A DNA stretch of 64,000 nucleotides, taken from Skeletonema tropicum (Eukaryota > Bacillariophyta > Thalassiosirophyceae > Thalassiosirales > Thalassiosiraceae). Below, piece by piece: positions 11,236 through 23,737 of the stretch. A program made the position numbers and the translations under genes. The DNA lies in assembly GCA_037178625.1 (NCBI GenBank), contig CM074132.1:310001-374000 (forward strand), in the 5' to 3' direction. The notes below the pieces were generated by a model. It was not told the origin of the DNA. It made no database searches and saw only the letters and a list, made by a program, of their open reading frames with translations. Position 1 is the stretch's first letter. Each line of letters starts with the position of its first letter.

Positions 11236-11643
11236 TTACTGGGTCGGAGAATAAGTGGGAGAAACAGTGGGCGAGATTTCAATGCTCTCAATGAAATCAG
11301 ATTCAAAAAGCAGAAACGTATTTACAATATCACCGACGAAGTCTACCGTCAAATCAGTGCAGCCAATATCGACACTCAAGGCAGCTGACTCACCCTGACT
11401 CCAGCAGAAAGCAGAAAGGAGCTGTCCTCCCGCATCGACCCATTTTGTTTCTGGGTCGTCACAATCAGCCAGGCCCAAATTACCAGTGCAAGTTTTTTTC
11501 ACGGCAAGACACATTCCTTCGTCATTAAGCCCAGAACTTTCAAACTTCAAGAGCGTTCCATCAACATGCACTTTCCACATTTGATCCTTATCATTGGTGT
11601 CACACGGCTTGACCGCATCTTCAGTGATACAGGATCCAGGACG
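11236..11643 (-). pseudogene. K/S-rich lectin family, copy A: truncated to the lectin domain
   Basis: Minus-strand frame encoding only the C-terminal domain seen in full at 31719-32439 and 55825-56611: QMWKVHVDG, GMCLAVKKTC, NLGLADCDDPE, LSAFCWSQG, then a PTVSPTYSPT tail. The signal peptide and Lys/Ser-rich region are missing. Sequence right of about 11643 belongs to the 3' flank of the duplicated ATPase gene, so the 5' part was lost by a deletion that joined the two. The Trp/Cys/Gly spacing suggests a beta-trefoil (ricin-type) sugar-binding fold; this is inference. Confidence 0.6.
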
Positions 11644-14600
11644 GAGCGATTGTCTACCAAATTATCACGTTGCAGTGTAGAAGTGAGTTGGAAGCTCCTA
11701 CTTTGTTTGATCTCAGTAGACAATCTCGGTAATGAGTGATACATCTTTTCTCTACCAAGTGGTTGTACAATTTTGCATATCTCACTGTCCATAGATAGAC
11801 GAGTGTGCCACAAATATGGCGAAAAGAGGAAACAAGAGTTGTTCTCCAGCATAAGAGTATTATCTCATCGCCCTTGGCACTCCATCTGGACATTCATTGC
11901 TGTTCCATCAAACTACATATTGAAAATATGTAGGAGTACAAAATAATATTAATTCCATACTTCTCGTTCGTTTTCATTATACCACATTGTACCCCACGTT
12001 CACATTCATGTCACAAGCCCCATATTCATCCCTTCCTCTGAATTCTCTATTAGTATCATTTGAATATTCACCAAACCATCAACAACATCTTCTGCTGTCT
12101 TGCCATCCTCTTTCCAGCGCCTCGCCAATCCCATTGCCATCTTATCGCGATTCCTCAAGGATTCAAAAACTTCTAGTAGGACTTTCTTCTTACCTTCGTC
12201 TTCGTCCCCAAACGCCACCCTGTCAACACAAATGTTACCTGCTTCAATGATGTAATCAGGAATGGATTCTTGCGCTGTTGTTGCAGTTGCAGCAGTGGGA
12301 GGCTTGTGGCAAAGACGGGTAATTTCCTTATTCTTTGTTTCGGTATCACCCCGAAATCGACGAATTCCGTCTTGATCCGAGTCCCCATCAGCACAAGTCT
12401 TGGAATTGGCCCCAGCTTCAGCTCTGGGGTCATTGATCTCATTACTCAATCGATGAACTTCATTTTGAGTTGCTCTTAGATCATTACTTTTGGCCTCGAG
12501 CTCCGCCTTGAGCTTGGCTTCAGATTGACCCTTTGCATACAACTCCTCTCTGAGATCTTCCATCTCGCTCAACATAGCTCGATTTCCTGCCACAATCTGC
12601 TTTCTTCCTTCATCTTCATCTTCTTGCTTATTTGACTGAACTGCCCCGCTGCCATTGACATCATCCTCGATGTTTGGCATATCGTCGTCATGTTCTTGGC
12701 TAGATCCATGATCGGCAGTCTCAGTCGAAACTTGCTTGGGCTTCAATCCCTCTTCTTTGTCATCATTCCAATCAACATAGACCTCCTCATCATTTTCATT
12801 GCCTCCACCAACACTAACACTACTTTCCTCCCCACTCCTATCGCCGTCGCTTTGGAATGGATCTATCCTAGCAATAGCAACCGGTCCGGCTGCATATACA
12901 TCGGCATTGCGGGTTTCTTCTTCCTCCTCAAACTCAGCTCTACCAGTGGGTATAGTAGCAGCAATGCAACAATATGTTAGTGGTACTTATGCGCAGAGGG
13001 TCTCTCGAGCCCAGAAAGTCAAAGAATGCAAGACAACACATAGTTCAAGATCAGACTTACACACTCTGCTCTTGAGCTAGATCAAACTGAAGATCAGCAG
13101 CGATTGCCGAGCTTGAACCCACACAATTGTTCATGACACTACCAAAGAACTTGAACAAACTTGCACACTTCCCAATTGCACCCTGGGAAGAGGCCGAAAA
13201 AAAATTGAGACAAAATCAACGATTGATTGAGAGATATATAATGATAGAAATCAAAGTGAACACTTACCCATTCTTGATACCTTTCATGTGCAAGTAAACA
13301 GTAATCAGCTGCAATGTTGACCTCTCCTATATCCAAGTAGAAATACGCTGCCAACTCACAGGCCAAGGCTTCTTCGTGTACGAACTAAATGCGATACATA
13401 CCAGAAAACGCGTAACAACATGAATACGACACTATGATATGAGCTAATGTGAAAGCATACGCATTCTGTTCATTCTTACCTTGTGAGCTTTGGCTGATGA
13501 TACAGCCTTCTCGTAGTACATTTTAGCGTCAACAAAGTTGCTGTTGGAAAATGCTTCCTCTGCCTCCAACAAGTACCATTTATTCTCAAATGTCCACTGG
13601 GACGTTTCTGCCCATTTCTTCAATGCCAGTTTGGATTTGTTGCCTCTTTCGTGCCATTTGCCTCCGTCTCTCGAGTTTCTAGCCACCCAGAATGAAATGA
13701 GACCAACATAAAATGCATTAAAAGATTGCGAGACTAGCAAATTGGCAACAGCGCTGCTAGTTACGCAAACGAAGTATTTCTCTGCGTAGTCTTTGGTATC
13801 ATCGTACAATCGATACATGAAGCTGATGTATGACTTATGGAAGAAGTGTGTGATCTTGATGTTACCGTTCTTTGTTGCGAGAATGCTCTCTTCCTCGGTC
13901 GAACTCTGCTTTGACTCTTCATCAATTCCAATCAACTTGAGTACAGAATTCTGTATGAGATGCATTTGTAGCAAGAATATCACCATCTTTCTTTCCCGTA
14001 TGAAGTTAATTACTTCGTCACCTTTTTCTCTTGTGGTTTGTAACGTTATGCCAGCGTAGAAATAGAATACATAACCTCCATACATGTTAAGCGCGGCTTG
14101 GATGATATCACCAGATGCTATTGCAGCAGCGCATCCCTCATTGATATTCCAGTGTAGCTTGAAGCGGCTCTATGTATGATATGACTTGTGTTCGTATACA
14201 TATGATCTCACCAGCATTTTCTCTTGACCCTAATTTGTCTAGCAAGGAACAAGCCAGTTTCACGTAGTTGTATCCTCTACTGATATCTCCAAGCTTTGCT
14301 GCATACGAGCCAAAGTGCGCAAACCCTAATGCAGACACAGGATTCATGCCGTGATCCACAGACAGTTCAATAATTTGTTTCGCCACATGCGGCGCTGATT
14401 CAGGCTTAATTAGAGCCATTCCTACCATCAATTTGCTCAGGAATTTCATTGCAATAGTCATTGTTGAGTCAGTCATTCTTCTGGTATTCAATAAGTCATC
14501 ATAAGTGTAAGCTGAAAGCAGATCCTTTGTTTCTTTCACGCAAGCTTCTACACTCGATCCACACCCTCGCAAATCAATTCCCAGCTTCAACAAAATATCA

Positions 14601-17270
14601 AGCCCCTCTTCAATGGATTCTGGTAGCCTTGATGACCATGCCAGAGAACATGTAACGAAATATGTAACATTGAGTGTGTCCTCAAATGACTGGGCCTTTT
14701 TCACAACTTGTTGAGATAGAAGTTTCAATCTGGTGGTATCGCCACTAGCGAGGGCACAGTTTGCAGCCAAGTTAAACAACTCTAAACTCAACGTGTAGTG
14801 CTCCTCCCAGTGCTTTTTCCGCAGAAACGTTATCCCATTATCAAAGTACGAGTAAGCTGCTTTAAAATCGGACATCTCCATTGCCTTCTTCCCGGCCCTG
14901 AGATTGAGATTTGCAACAATGGTGTATTGCCTCTCATCCTCAACAGCTTCAGGACCCGCTAAATTGAGTTGACTTACAGCAGTGAAAAGAAAGCCGTCCA
15001 AGTCTTCACCTTGCAAAAGGGCTAAAGCCATACCATGGCTGAAATGAAAGCGGCACCGATCCAGGCAATTCATCATGTTGTAAGCAGCCTCTTGGATGCG
15101 GTCGTGACTGAAACGATATTCATCGTCTATCTTGTCCAGTAATCCTTCAGCGACAGCTGTCTCTATGACGTCACGTAAGTTTTTGTCGAGAACCCTCTCA
15201 AGTGTCTCGACGAAGGCACTGTTTACCGATGATCCAAAACAAGATAAAAGTGCTCAGTGTTGATTTCACATGATTGGGCAACGCTAAAATCGTATGCGAT
15301 AGGAACTCGGCCACATCATCGGACAGCTTCTGGCATTTGATCTTCTCTTCGTCCCACTCCCATCTTCGCCGTCGCAAGCTTGGACGTAGTAGACCATCCT
15401 TGTTCAGCGAAATCATCAATCGAGTGACGAAAAGTGGATTCCCCTTCGTCTTGTGGTATATTATTCTCGACAAAGTCCGCGTAAGACGCGGCAATAGGCA
15501 CAACGTTTCTGAGACCATCGTTCCCAACGCCTCTTCGTCAATAGAATCAAGTTTGACTTTTGTTGATGGAATAACGTCATCGTTTACTCCGCCTTCAACG
15601 TCTCCGCCTCCTTCCCGGTGACATCCTAAGAAGAAAAAATGTGCATGCTGCGAGTTGAGGACGCCACCAAGTAAGAGCTGATTCACAGCTGCGATAGATG
15701 CTGAATCTGCCCACTGCAAGTCATCAAGGAATAAAGTTACAGGGGCGGCAAATGAATTGGATATCACTTGCACGAATTGACATAAAAGCATTTGAAGTCG
15801 CTTCTGTGCGTTGACGTTGTCTTCATCATGATTACGGCCAATTCCTTCCAGACCTAGAAGGATTGCCAACGTGGGTATAAGCTTGGTCAAGTAATATGCA
15901 TCCCTTCCAAGTATGCGACGCACCTGATGGACCAATTTCTGCTTCATTGAAGCAAGGGTATGATCGCGTGCCAGATAATCGCAGAAATGATTGAAAGCTG
16001 ACGCCAATGCACTGAATGGTTTGCCCTGTTGTAGTTGATCAAACTTTCCAGTTAAGAAAATTCCTCTGTTTGAAATCACATACTTCCCGACTTCAACCGC
16101 CAAAAATGACTTGCCCGTTCCTGATTTGCCGGATATTACTACCGACTCGCTTTCACCAACCGCTGACCGCCGGTAGGCATCGATAATAGTGGACAGCTCG
16201 GCTTTTCTACCGTAGAGAGTGCCATCAAATTTCAATCCAGTCGTTGATAAACTCCCCATATCCTGATCGTAGAGATAGATCGAAGGTTTATCAAGCATAA
16301 GCTGCAAGTCATCCCTCACATCTGACATGGATCGATACACATCTTCTCCCTCGTGTCTGTCATCTGCTACATCCAACATATTGGAAATCAAATCACACAC
16401 AGATATCGGAACTCCTTTATCTTTCAGTGTCTCCACCGACATTGCATACATAATGCTCTTATTACTTGCCGATTCTTTCTTTCTTGGATTTTGACCGTGC
16501 ATGTGCAGTGACCCGTCAATGTCATCATTTCCCCAAAGATCATTGTTTTCATCTTGAAGATCATCACCATGATGAAGATCATCGCCATGATGAAGATCAT
16601 CTATTGCGAGAAGATCACCACCGAAGGTTTCGATATCAATGGTCTTGTCACCTCGATCAAAGGGGAGTGGATCCAAATCCAAGCTCTCTAACAATTCATT
16701 CGTCGTCCCAGTTTGAATCTGAGACCCGTCAGCGTCAGTTCTGTCTCCTACTATTTGTTTTGGTTCAATCTCAGCAGGCCGTTCCCCCATTGAGAATATT
16801 TCATAAAAGACAATCCCGAGTGAATATATCATTCCGTTATTTCTTTCTTGTCCCGAATCATTACCATCAGTCGCATTGAACAATAAAGATGGCAATATTT
16901 CAGCTCGAATGTTATTGCTGACGTGATCATGTGCATCCGATGACGGTGATGGTGCTCTGTCATCATTTTTCGGCCTGACTGCAATGCTATTTATCCAATC
17001 TTCCGCGCCCGGCGAAGGCGTAAGTGATTGACAATCACTACCTTCTTCGGCTTTGCAAATCTGATCAGCAAGTGAGGCGGCAATTTGCAGAGCTGAAAGT
17101 AAGTAATCATCGGGCAACGTTGTAATCGTGGCTTTCCCCCCACCTAAAGGCTGCCGCTGCTGATTACCGAATGTTTTCGTTTTGAAGGAGCGAATCCACT
17201 CCGATAGTGGTGTGCTCAGGTCAAAAGCACTTCTCCGACTTCGATTTATATTACTTTCATTACACATCGG
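11643..17270. repeat. Segmental duplication, copy 1 (pair 33412-39080)
   Basis: About 5.6 kb aligned nearly base for base with 33412-39080, same orientation, with scattered substitutions and small indels. The right limit is near 17268/39078, where the sequences diverge just past the start codons. Left of it the lectin-type gene is also duplicated, so the ancestral unit was larger (about 9200-17270 against 29050-39080) and has been reworked by an insertion and deletions. Confidence 0.85.
12006..17267 (-). pseudogene. AAA-type ATPase/TPR signalling protein, frameshifted copy
   Basis: Paralogue of the intact gene at 39081-33779. It has the same start region (ATG at 17267), Walker A (GKSGTGKS), Walker B (LFLDDLQWAD) and C-terminal coiled coil. 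Two differences break the frame: one extra A in an A run near 15243 changes STLSCFG to a false tail ending at 15198, and a 2-nt loss near 14134 ends the frame with LEYQ. The reading frames on either side remain open, so the breaks are recent. Splice sites of the later introns (near 13480 and 13265) are retained. An internal DDLHHG repeat near 16550-16610 replaces the LAIDDLHGDDP-type repeats of the other copy. Could be expressed in truncated form. Confidence 0.75.
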
Positions 17271-19301
17271 ATCGTATTGACGATGGACACACAACAAGCT
17301 GCAATGATCTATGGTACAACAATAATTTTATTATATCCTCGGCGAACGGCAAGCATTCGATTACAACATAAGAATGTAATGAGAAGAGTTTTATGTAAGT
17401 ATGAACTTAAGAGAGTAGGTTTTTTGAACTTACTTAAAGTTGTGAGTTTTAAAATGCATGCACTTTTTGCTTCAAGGCCATAAGTACTTACATGCGTAGG
17501 AGTTCATTCAATAGCTTGTCTTGTCGTGAAAACTTTTTGCATCAAGATGTCACGTAGGAGCTTAGTACATAGCTTTTTGCATTAAGATTACACGTAGGAT
17601 CTTCATACATAAAAGCTGTTGGATTCACTTCTCATCCTTCTCATCAACACTGGGAGTATCAATGAAACGTCGAGCAAGAACCAGGTTCATTCTTCAACTT
17701 TGACCAAGCAGTACTTAGGAATTTAGAATCTTGTCTGGTCGTGAAAGATAGATGCAGACTTTTTGCACTTAATCGTAGGAGGAAAAAGATTTTCTACGCA
17801 CTCGTGTACGAGTTCCACACGTAACGTGCGTGCCTAATGCCAAAATACCATCTCCCCTTCTTATCTCCCCTACCTAACAACCATGGCTATTCGTCGCAGA
17901 TAGAGAGCCGCCACTGTTGTCTACCATACCTATCATCTTTCATGGCAATAGTAGAATTCCAGCATACCAACTAGTAAAAACTAATAAAAAAAGTGACGTG
18001 CTGCCGACATCCTCAAGGATCCACTATTCTCCCGGAGGAGGATGAATCATTGAGCCATGACACAACGAAGATGAGGAATACACGCATCGCTGATGCCGAT
18101 GGGAGCGGGAGACTTACGGGTTATGATGTTGTGAATGAAAGACACAGAAAACTTGGGAATGTCGAAGATACAATTATTTTGAGCCATCGACTCTTGATAT
18201 AATGAAGGCAGCGCTCATCTCTGTAAAAGATATAGCACAAAAAAGAAGACGGGAAGCCAAGAAGTAGTAAGAAAAGAGACTGCATCCGCGACAGTTGCCA
18301 GTAGAGGCTCTCTTAGAATAGCCGGCAAAACGTATCAAGTGCCCCAATCATGACCCGCCATCCATTCTATTATGACAATGAAAAAGATCGTATGTGATGA
18401 CAATATCATTATAGTGGCATATTTGTCGAAGAAGAGAATCGAAGAAGACAATCTTATGTTGGAGGGTGGATACGGCTGCTGTCACTCAGTTGATCAGAGA
18501 GGCATTCGATGAAGGTGGAGAGGAGTTGTTTCAGCAGCGGAAATCGAGAAAGTGCGTTTTCTGAAGGTATACTTACCCCACTTCGCTTAGATTTTTCCCT
18601 TCCTTGGCCGAACATAAACGTAGTGGTTTCTTGGGACAAGTGGGTGGCATAGCCTTTACAGTTCTTCCACGCTAAGATCAATTTCCTTGATGAGGGAAAA
18701 GGGGCATCTTAATTCAAAGATGGGTAAAGTAATGGAGAAGATGAGGCTTTTTATTTGGGTGATGGCAGCGGATTCTTGGCCGTCGGCTGCTAACAAGGTG
18801 GCGACGCTTTACTCGAAATCTTGCCTCTTTTGAGTCCGAATTCGACGAAAGAGGATGCGTGGTGAAAAGAGCAAAAGAAAAAGCCATCGGGAGCAGAACA
18901 GTTGGCGAACATGCTACAACAAAATGGTGGAAAGAGGATTGTTCAAGGACTGCAAAAAGCACAAGACAAAGAAGAAGAAGTCAAAAATGATGCACCAATA
19001 AACCAAGAGAAAGCAAGGATATTTAGTTTAATAAACTATAATATATAAGTATATTTGCTTGGTATTCTTTGATAGTGCAGTGACTTCAATACTTATCATA
19101 CGCACGCAATTTTGGTGTGGGGTGTGTGGTTTTTTCGGTAGGGTTCTGGGTGGGTTGACGAACCTCTGGCTTTTGTCCTGCCTACCTTTGTCCCCCTTTT
19201 TGAAGCAGTCTGTCCTTTCCCGTCAAAGGTTCTCTTTTCGTTTTGTCCCCCAACTCTCATGATTGAAACAATACCTCTCTAGAGAGTCTAAGTACATAAG
19301 T
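17268..19301. other. Gene-poor spacer
   Basis: Holds the repeat cluster listed separately, and weak ORFs at 17993-18202 (plus; a plausible coding-like stretch LPEEDESLSHDTTKMR) and 18454-18681 (minus; RFPLLKQLLSTFIECLSDQL, with a possible donor GTAAGTATACC just upstream). Neither is recognisable and I leave both uncalled. Confidence 0.3.
17461..17775. repeat. Cluster of CTTTTTGC ... CGTAGGA short repeats
   Basis: CTTTTTGC occurs at 17463, 17533, 17573 and 17759. Each is followed by CA/TT-AAG and, 10-30 bp on, CGTAGGA or ACGTAGGAG. The unit CGTGAAA also precedes two of them. The cluster lies 0.2-0.5 kb upstream of the minus-strand ATPase pseudogene start; a regulatory role is only a guess. 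Confidence 0.5.
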
Positions 19302-19346
19302 ACCATCACCATCACCACTCAATCACCATCACAATCACCATCACCA
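19302..19346. repeat. ATCACC-type microsatellite
   Basis: Degenerate ATCACC/ATCACA hexamer array at the truncated end of the retroelement. It sits exactly where reverse-transcriptase similarity stops. Confidence 0.7.
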
Positions 19347-21310
19347 ATAAAGCCGGGAGGAGACAGGCCTGCCGGGCCATGTCCGATAATTTCTCTTAAC
19401 TTGTGTCTAGATACCGCATTGAATGTTTCGGATGTCTAAGGATACAAGTGCACGTGTGGGTAGGTTGCCAGATTCAGGTGTGGAAATGTATTTCTCCACT
19501 CCGAGGCGCATAGTGTGTACAATAGTGGAAATGCCTCCTTGTACTCCAATAGCATAGTTGAATGGAAGAAGGTAGGATGCAAAGTCAGACTTGTTTTTAG
19601 TAATGAGGAGGTTTGCCGTGATACGGCGAATGGCGTTTGGGACACCGATGGGTCTTAACTTCTTTGGGTTGTTGACATCCTTGTGGAAAGCGACGAAGTA
19701 GATGGTATTGATGTGATTACGTTCATGTTTGCCAAAGTTTGCGTTTGCAATGTTGGAAAAGAAGGTTGCTAGATGTTGTGCGGTTGTGGGGGAGTTTGCG
19801 TCTTTTTGTGTTTGTGTTGTTGTGGGCGATCTGTAGTGTTACCCTATCCAATAAATCGCCAATTGTTAGTTCTCTTCTGCCATGGGAGTAACCTACCCTT
19901 TAAAGGTGCTTAAAATGCTGCTCTCGGTGAGCTGAGTTCGAATCCGTGTTGCACCAAATTTTTTATAAAAAATTTTTGTTAGGCCCACTTCTAGCTTGAC
20001 TTTAGGGTTATCCCCAAAAAGGGTCCCCTCGTCCAGTTTCCTTGGGTCTTTGGCTCCTAATTACACATTCGTTCACCATGCTAGCCAAAACTACCTCTGG
20101 TGCAGAGCGGATTTGAACTCAGCTCACCGAGAGGATTTCAGAACTGTGCTCACCTTTATCATAGCACCAATATTCGAAGAGAACTAACCTGCTGGATAGG
20201 CTAACACTACAGATCGCCTGTGGTACTCGTTTTTTGACAAGGCCCGCAAACATATCTAAGGAATCGCCTTGGATGCCTAAACCTAAATCTTTTCCTTTTG
20301 GAAGATTTCGGATGCATTTGGTGACTTCGTCGGGTGTGAAGGTAATTGGGCTGGTGTAGACTTGGGATCTAGTTCTTGGTAAAGTTGGCTGGTAATCTAA
20401 CGTGGGTGGGTGGAGTTGTTGACATATTTCTATGTTCACTGGTGAATTTGGAGCAATAGGGGTGGCTTTTAATAATCTTGATGTAGCCTTCTTAAAATCA
20501 TCGTCATCCGCTGCTTTTTGAGCTGATTGTTGTTGGCGCCGTTTTTGTTCGGTTGTATCGGCAAGAGATGTACTCTGAGGGCTAGTAGAAATTACTGTGC
20601 GTGACTCTTCATATAATGCTTCAAGTTGGCCGGATCGAAAAAGTCTAATGCGACGTTTGATGAGTTGTGTAAGAGAGTCGCTTTTGTTGTGCGTAGTAGG
20701 TGCAAGGATGAGTTGTTCGTAGAGGTAAATAAGTTGGCCTGCTGCTATGTCGGCATTGTAGGCTGGAAGTGTTGCTTTTGTTTTGGGTGGCGATTTCTTG
20801 AGTTCGTTGGTTGCTTTGATGATGTCTTCAAGTAGGTCTAATAAAAAAACTTCAAGTTGCCATTTGACGCAAGGTAGGAGTGTAGATCTGAAAGGTGGTG
20901 GTTCAAACTGGTGGGAGTTAAGCCAGTCGAAGGCTTCATCCCAATGATTGTGGTGGCAGGAGCTAGTGGGTTCGTCGAATAAATAAGTGGTAAGGATGTC
21001 ACGATTTGTTTTCGTTCTAGATGGAGTGTGTTTGGAGAGTACATGGGTTTGTAAAGACTTTTGGAGTGTTGAATGACTTTGGTTTTTTACATTGATGGCA
21101 GACAGATAAGTTGGTTTCTTTAAGGAAGGTCAAAGGGAGTTTATCGAGTTCGTGGATGTGTTCATCAGACAAATGTCGCTGCAAGGCCGATACGTTTTCG
21201 AAACCTTTTGGCTTGTCAGCGTGTTGATGTTGGGTGCAATGCACAAATGGACACATCCACGGGTTGTTTAGAGGGAGGGCGCCGATTTGCCATGATAAAG
21301 TTGGAACCAT
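19347..21310 (-). pseudogene. Reverse transcriptase/zinc-finger protein, interrupted
   Basis: Open segments 21310-21017, about 21010-20219 and 19824-19347 read as one protein once the inserted MITE and at least two frame changes are set aside. The middle segment is open for more than 260 codons with no ATG except late (MNIEICQQLHP). The fingers CPFVHC...H and CHQCKKP precede it. The YxDD region lies beyond the truncated end and is missing, so this copy cannot encode an active enzyme. Confidence 0.65.
19825..20218. mobile_element. MITE copy 1, inverted repeat GGCGATCTGTAGTGTTA, TGTG target duplication
   Basis: Inverted ends GGCGATCTGTAGTGTTA at 19825 and 20218, flanked by TGTG on both sides (19821-19824, 20219-20222). 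394 bp. Each half contains a tRNA-like 3' segment (GAGCTGAGTTCGAATCC, then GCACCA) pointing inward. Inserted inside the reverse transcriptase ORF. A second copy lies at 41149-41535. Confidence 0.8.
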
Positions 21311-22166
21311 TTCTGAAGGCTGGCATCATCCTTCGTCATGATGTAGTTGTAGAGGGCCATTTTGAACGTGGGCCTGAGTTGCGTAGGAGGGTGCATAGTA
21401 GTAGGGCTGGGACTGGGAGGAAACGATGTGTTTGCTGCGCTTGTTTGATGAGTCGACTGCTTGTTGTTCTGGAGAGGAGACATAAAACTCAGTCTCGTTG
21501 GAGTCGATGTTGATGGAGGTAGAAAGGCTCATGTCATCGTCGTCGTTGAGTTTGGGTGAACATTTGGTTGATGGTGTGGTTGAATCATTGTTCATTGTCC
21601 GCTGAACGTGGTGGCGGAGAAGATGGACGATTGTGGAAGGCTTCAGAAATTCGGGAGTGTTTGGAGAAGGTGACGGAGTCTGATGGTTTGACTATATAGG
21701 GGAAAATTCGGGAGGCTGGTATGAAACCAGATGGAAGAGAAGAAAAGGAGAGCGATGAGAAATCGTTTGAGGGGGAATGTGCGGTGGTTTTGTGACTGTG
21801 GTAGAGGTGGGTGACGTGTCGGAGAAACACATGACATGGAAATTTTTTGGATGGTGCGCGCCACATGCGCGAGAAAATGTGAGAAGTGTTGGAAGTCGGA
21901 GAATGAAGAGGTGGGTTTGATGGTAGGTGGATAGGTGGGGGTACATTGGGAGTAGAAGAGGAGGGTGGTTGGTGCCATAATGAAGGGTCAGGTGGTAGTA
22001 GGTGAGCATCAATGGTGGGGAAGTTAGCCTGTGTTGATAGTTGGTGGTGGATTTGGTCGGAGAAAAGTTGTGCAGTGAGGGATGGTGTAGGTGTAGGGGT
22101 GAATTTGGACGCATGTTTAGGGAGGATATGTTTGTATCGAAAACCGATGGGCCGATAATGTTTCAT

Positions 22167-22778
22167 GCGCTGTTGACGAAGAAATTGTCGATGTTGTGAG
22201 TAACGTGGGAGACGTTGATTGTAGAGGGCTAAAAAAGTAGTGTGGATGTAAAGGGTGTATTGAGAAAGGGTAATAGTGTCCCCAGTCGGTGGGAATGTGT
22301 TGAAGTTGAAGTGGTATGTTCTGGAGGGCAGTTTGGGCGGCCGAAGCTTTTTCCCTCCTGGGGGCCTGTCAGGAGGGGCTTTGCGTCATCCCTTGCGGTA
22401 ATAACGACGCTGACTGAGGCGTAGACGCTTATGGTGGCGTCTCATCGACATGGTTGGGATGCCCAAGAGATCAGCTTTAGGTTATTTCTGTGCTACGGTA
22501 AACTACGTATCACTGGTATTTTGAACAAGACAAGCATCTGTGAATGGCTGAGAAGACTCTTGAGTCGACTGAGAGCTAAGTACTTCTTTGAGCTTCATCT
22601 CCTCTTCATATTGGCGTGCGGCGGCAGGGCAAGCTTCTCCCGGCTCTCCTGCTTCCGCACTCTTCTCTCTCACTCTAGAACTCGTACTACTGTAAGAATA
22701 AGTTCTTATTTTCTGTCAAAATCTGCTAAGCTGCTATTTCTATGAACTTTCTTAATACTTTTAGATGACTTAAACTCT
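22167..22778. other. Spacer between retroelement and helicase fragment
   Basis: Probably the 5' part of the retroelement up to about 22230. The rest has short ORFs with no recognisable product. Nothing further seen. Confidence 0.3.
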
Positions 22779-23430
22779 TCACTGCATCGTTTTGATCTCC
22801 GCATTTGATTGGTAACTTAACATGTCGAGAATTGGTCGTTCTTTGTTGGCCTTCAATCGTTGCTCGAAGCGAATGAGATTCTGAGGGACATTGAAGCTGC
22901 GTTCCAGGTCTAAGGGTCTCATCAGATAGAGTCCAGCTAGTGTTCTCACCCTCGACAAGACAACATAGACCCAGTTCACGCATCGATAATTCCAGTCATT
23001 GACGATGAGGACGTCTTTGAACATTCCCTGCAGCTTGTGACCTGTTGTTACTATGTCTATGTTAGAGTTGACAGGAACCTGTTTGACCTTTGCGTTGTCC
23101 AAGGTTGTATATTTAGTTTCAGTCAGAGGGAACTTCATCGCATTCGTTCGTTGACGGTAAAGCCTTGCCGCAGCGGTCTTCTTTGCCTGCTGAGCTGCCC
23201 TCTCCTCTGCGCTCATCGACTCAATCTTGCGCTGACGGTAAAGCCTTGCCACAGCGGCCTTCTTTGCCTTCTGAGCTGCCCTCTCCTCTGCGCTCATTGA
23301 GGCTTGCTTGCGTTGACGGTAAAGACTTGCTCTAGCGGCAGCCTTAGCCCTTTGAGCTGCCCTCTCCTCTGGGCTGATAGAGGCATTCCTGCGTTGCCCT
23401 AAAAGCTCTGTATTATCGGCTCCCTTACTT
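22779..23430 (-). pseudogene. Pif1-like helicase C-terminus preceded by an 81-bp tandem repeat
   Basis: A minus-strand frame open from a stop near 23433 to 22779. Three 27-residue repeats (SxEERAAQxAKxAAxxxLYRQR) lead into a helicase C-terminal motif (TTGHKLQGMFKDVLIV ... NWVYVVLSRVRTLAGLYL), typical of Pif1/Helitron-type superfamily 1 helicases. Walker A and the other helicase motifs are absent. Likely a fragment of a Helitron or a captured Pif1-type gene; no Rep domain or Helitron end was found nearby. The repeats are basic and predicted helical. Confidence 0.6.
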
Positions 23431-23737
23431 TAAGTCTCCTCGGGTAGCTTGTCGACATCAGGCACATTATGTATCTTGACCTCTGATGAATACCTACTTA
23501 GGGTGAATTATTCCTTCAAACATTAAAGAAATAGTAGATACCCTACCTGTCACAATAGGTTTTTTGAAAAATTGTGATAGTTGTGTCTGTAATAATTTTA
23601 GGTTTTCGAAAGAATACTTCGGGTGAACAATTCCTGATTGATTGAATAAGAATAATTGAATATGCACCAAAATCGTGAAATGAGATTTTGCAAATACCGG
23701 TCAACGTATCTTGCGTGGGATGGAAAGGTTTGCCCAC

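Larger units (their letters stand above)
19347..22166 (-). mobile_element. Degenerate retroelement with zinc fingers and reverse transcriptase
   Basis: Reading the minus strand from about 22166 leftward: a Pro/Ser/Thr-rich N-terminal ORF (22166-21585), a C2H2-like finger region (21310-21020; CPFVHCTQ ... ALQRHLSDEH), a linker, then a reverse transcriptase domain (about 21010-19425). The last is recognisable by TPDEVTKCIRNLPKGKDLGL, LRPIGVPNAIRRI, GVQGG and RALVSLDIRN. Frameshifts occur near 21030 and around the catalytic region, where the expected NMFN is corrupted to NI. The domain stops at a microsatellite near 19346. A MITE (19825-20218) interrupts it. Non-LTR type is likely; no LTRs or poly(A) seen. 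Endonuclease not found. Confidence 0.7.

Noticed and set aside
15274..15621. Plus-strand ORFs opposite the ATPase copies (also 37046-37387, 35564-35830 and others)
   Set aside because: They mirror well-supported minus-strand coding sequence and show no coding character of their own.
19900..19955. tRNA gene suggested by GAGTTCGAATCC and GCACCA
   Set aside because: No D arm, no 7-bp acceptor stem and no proper T stem can be drawn. It is part of a MITE arm.
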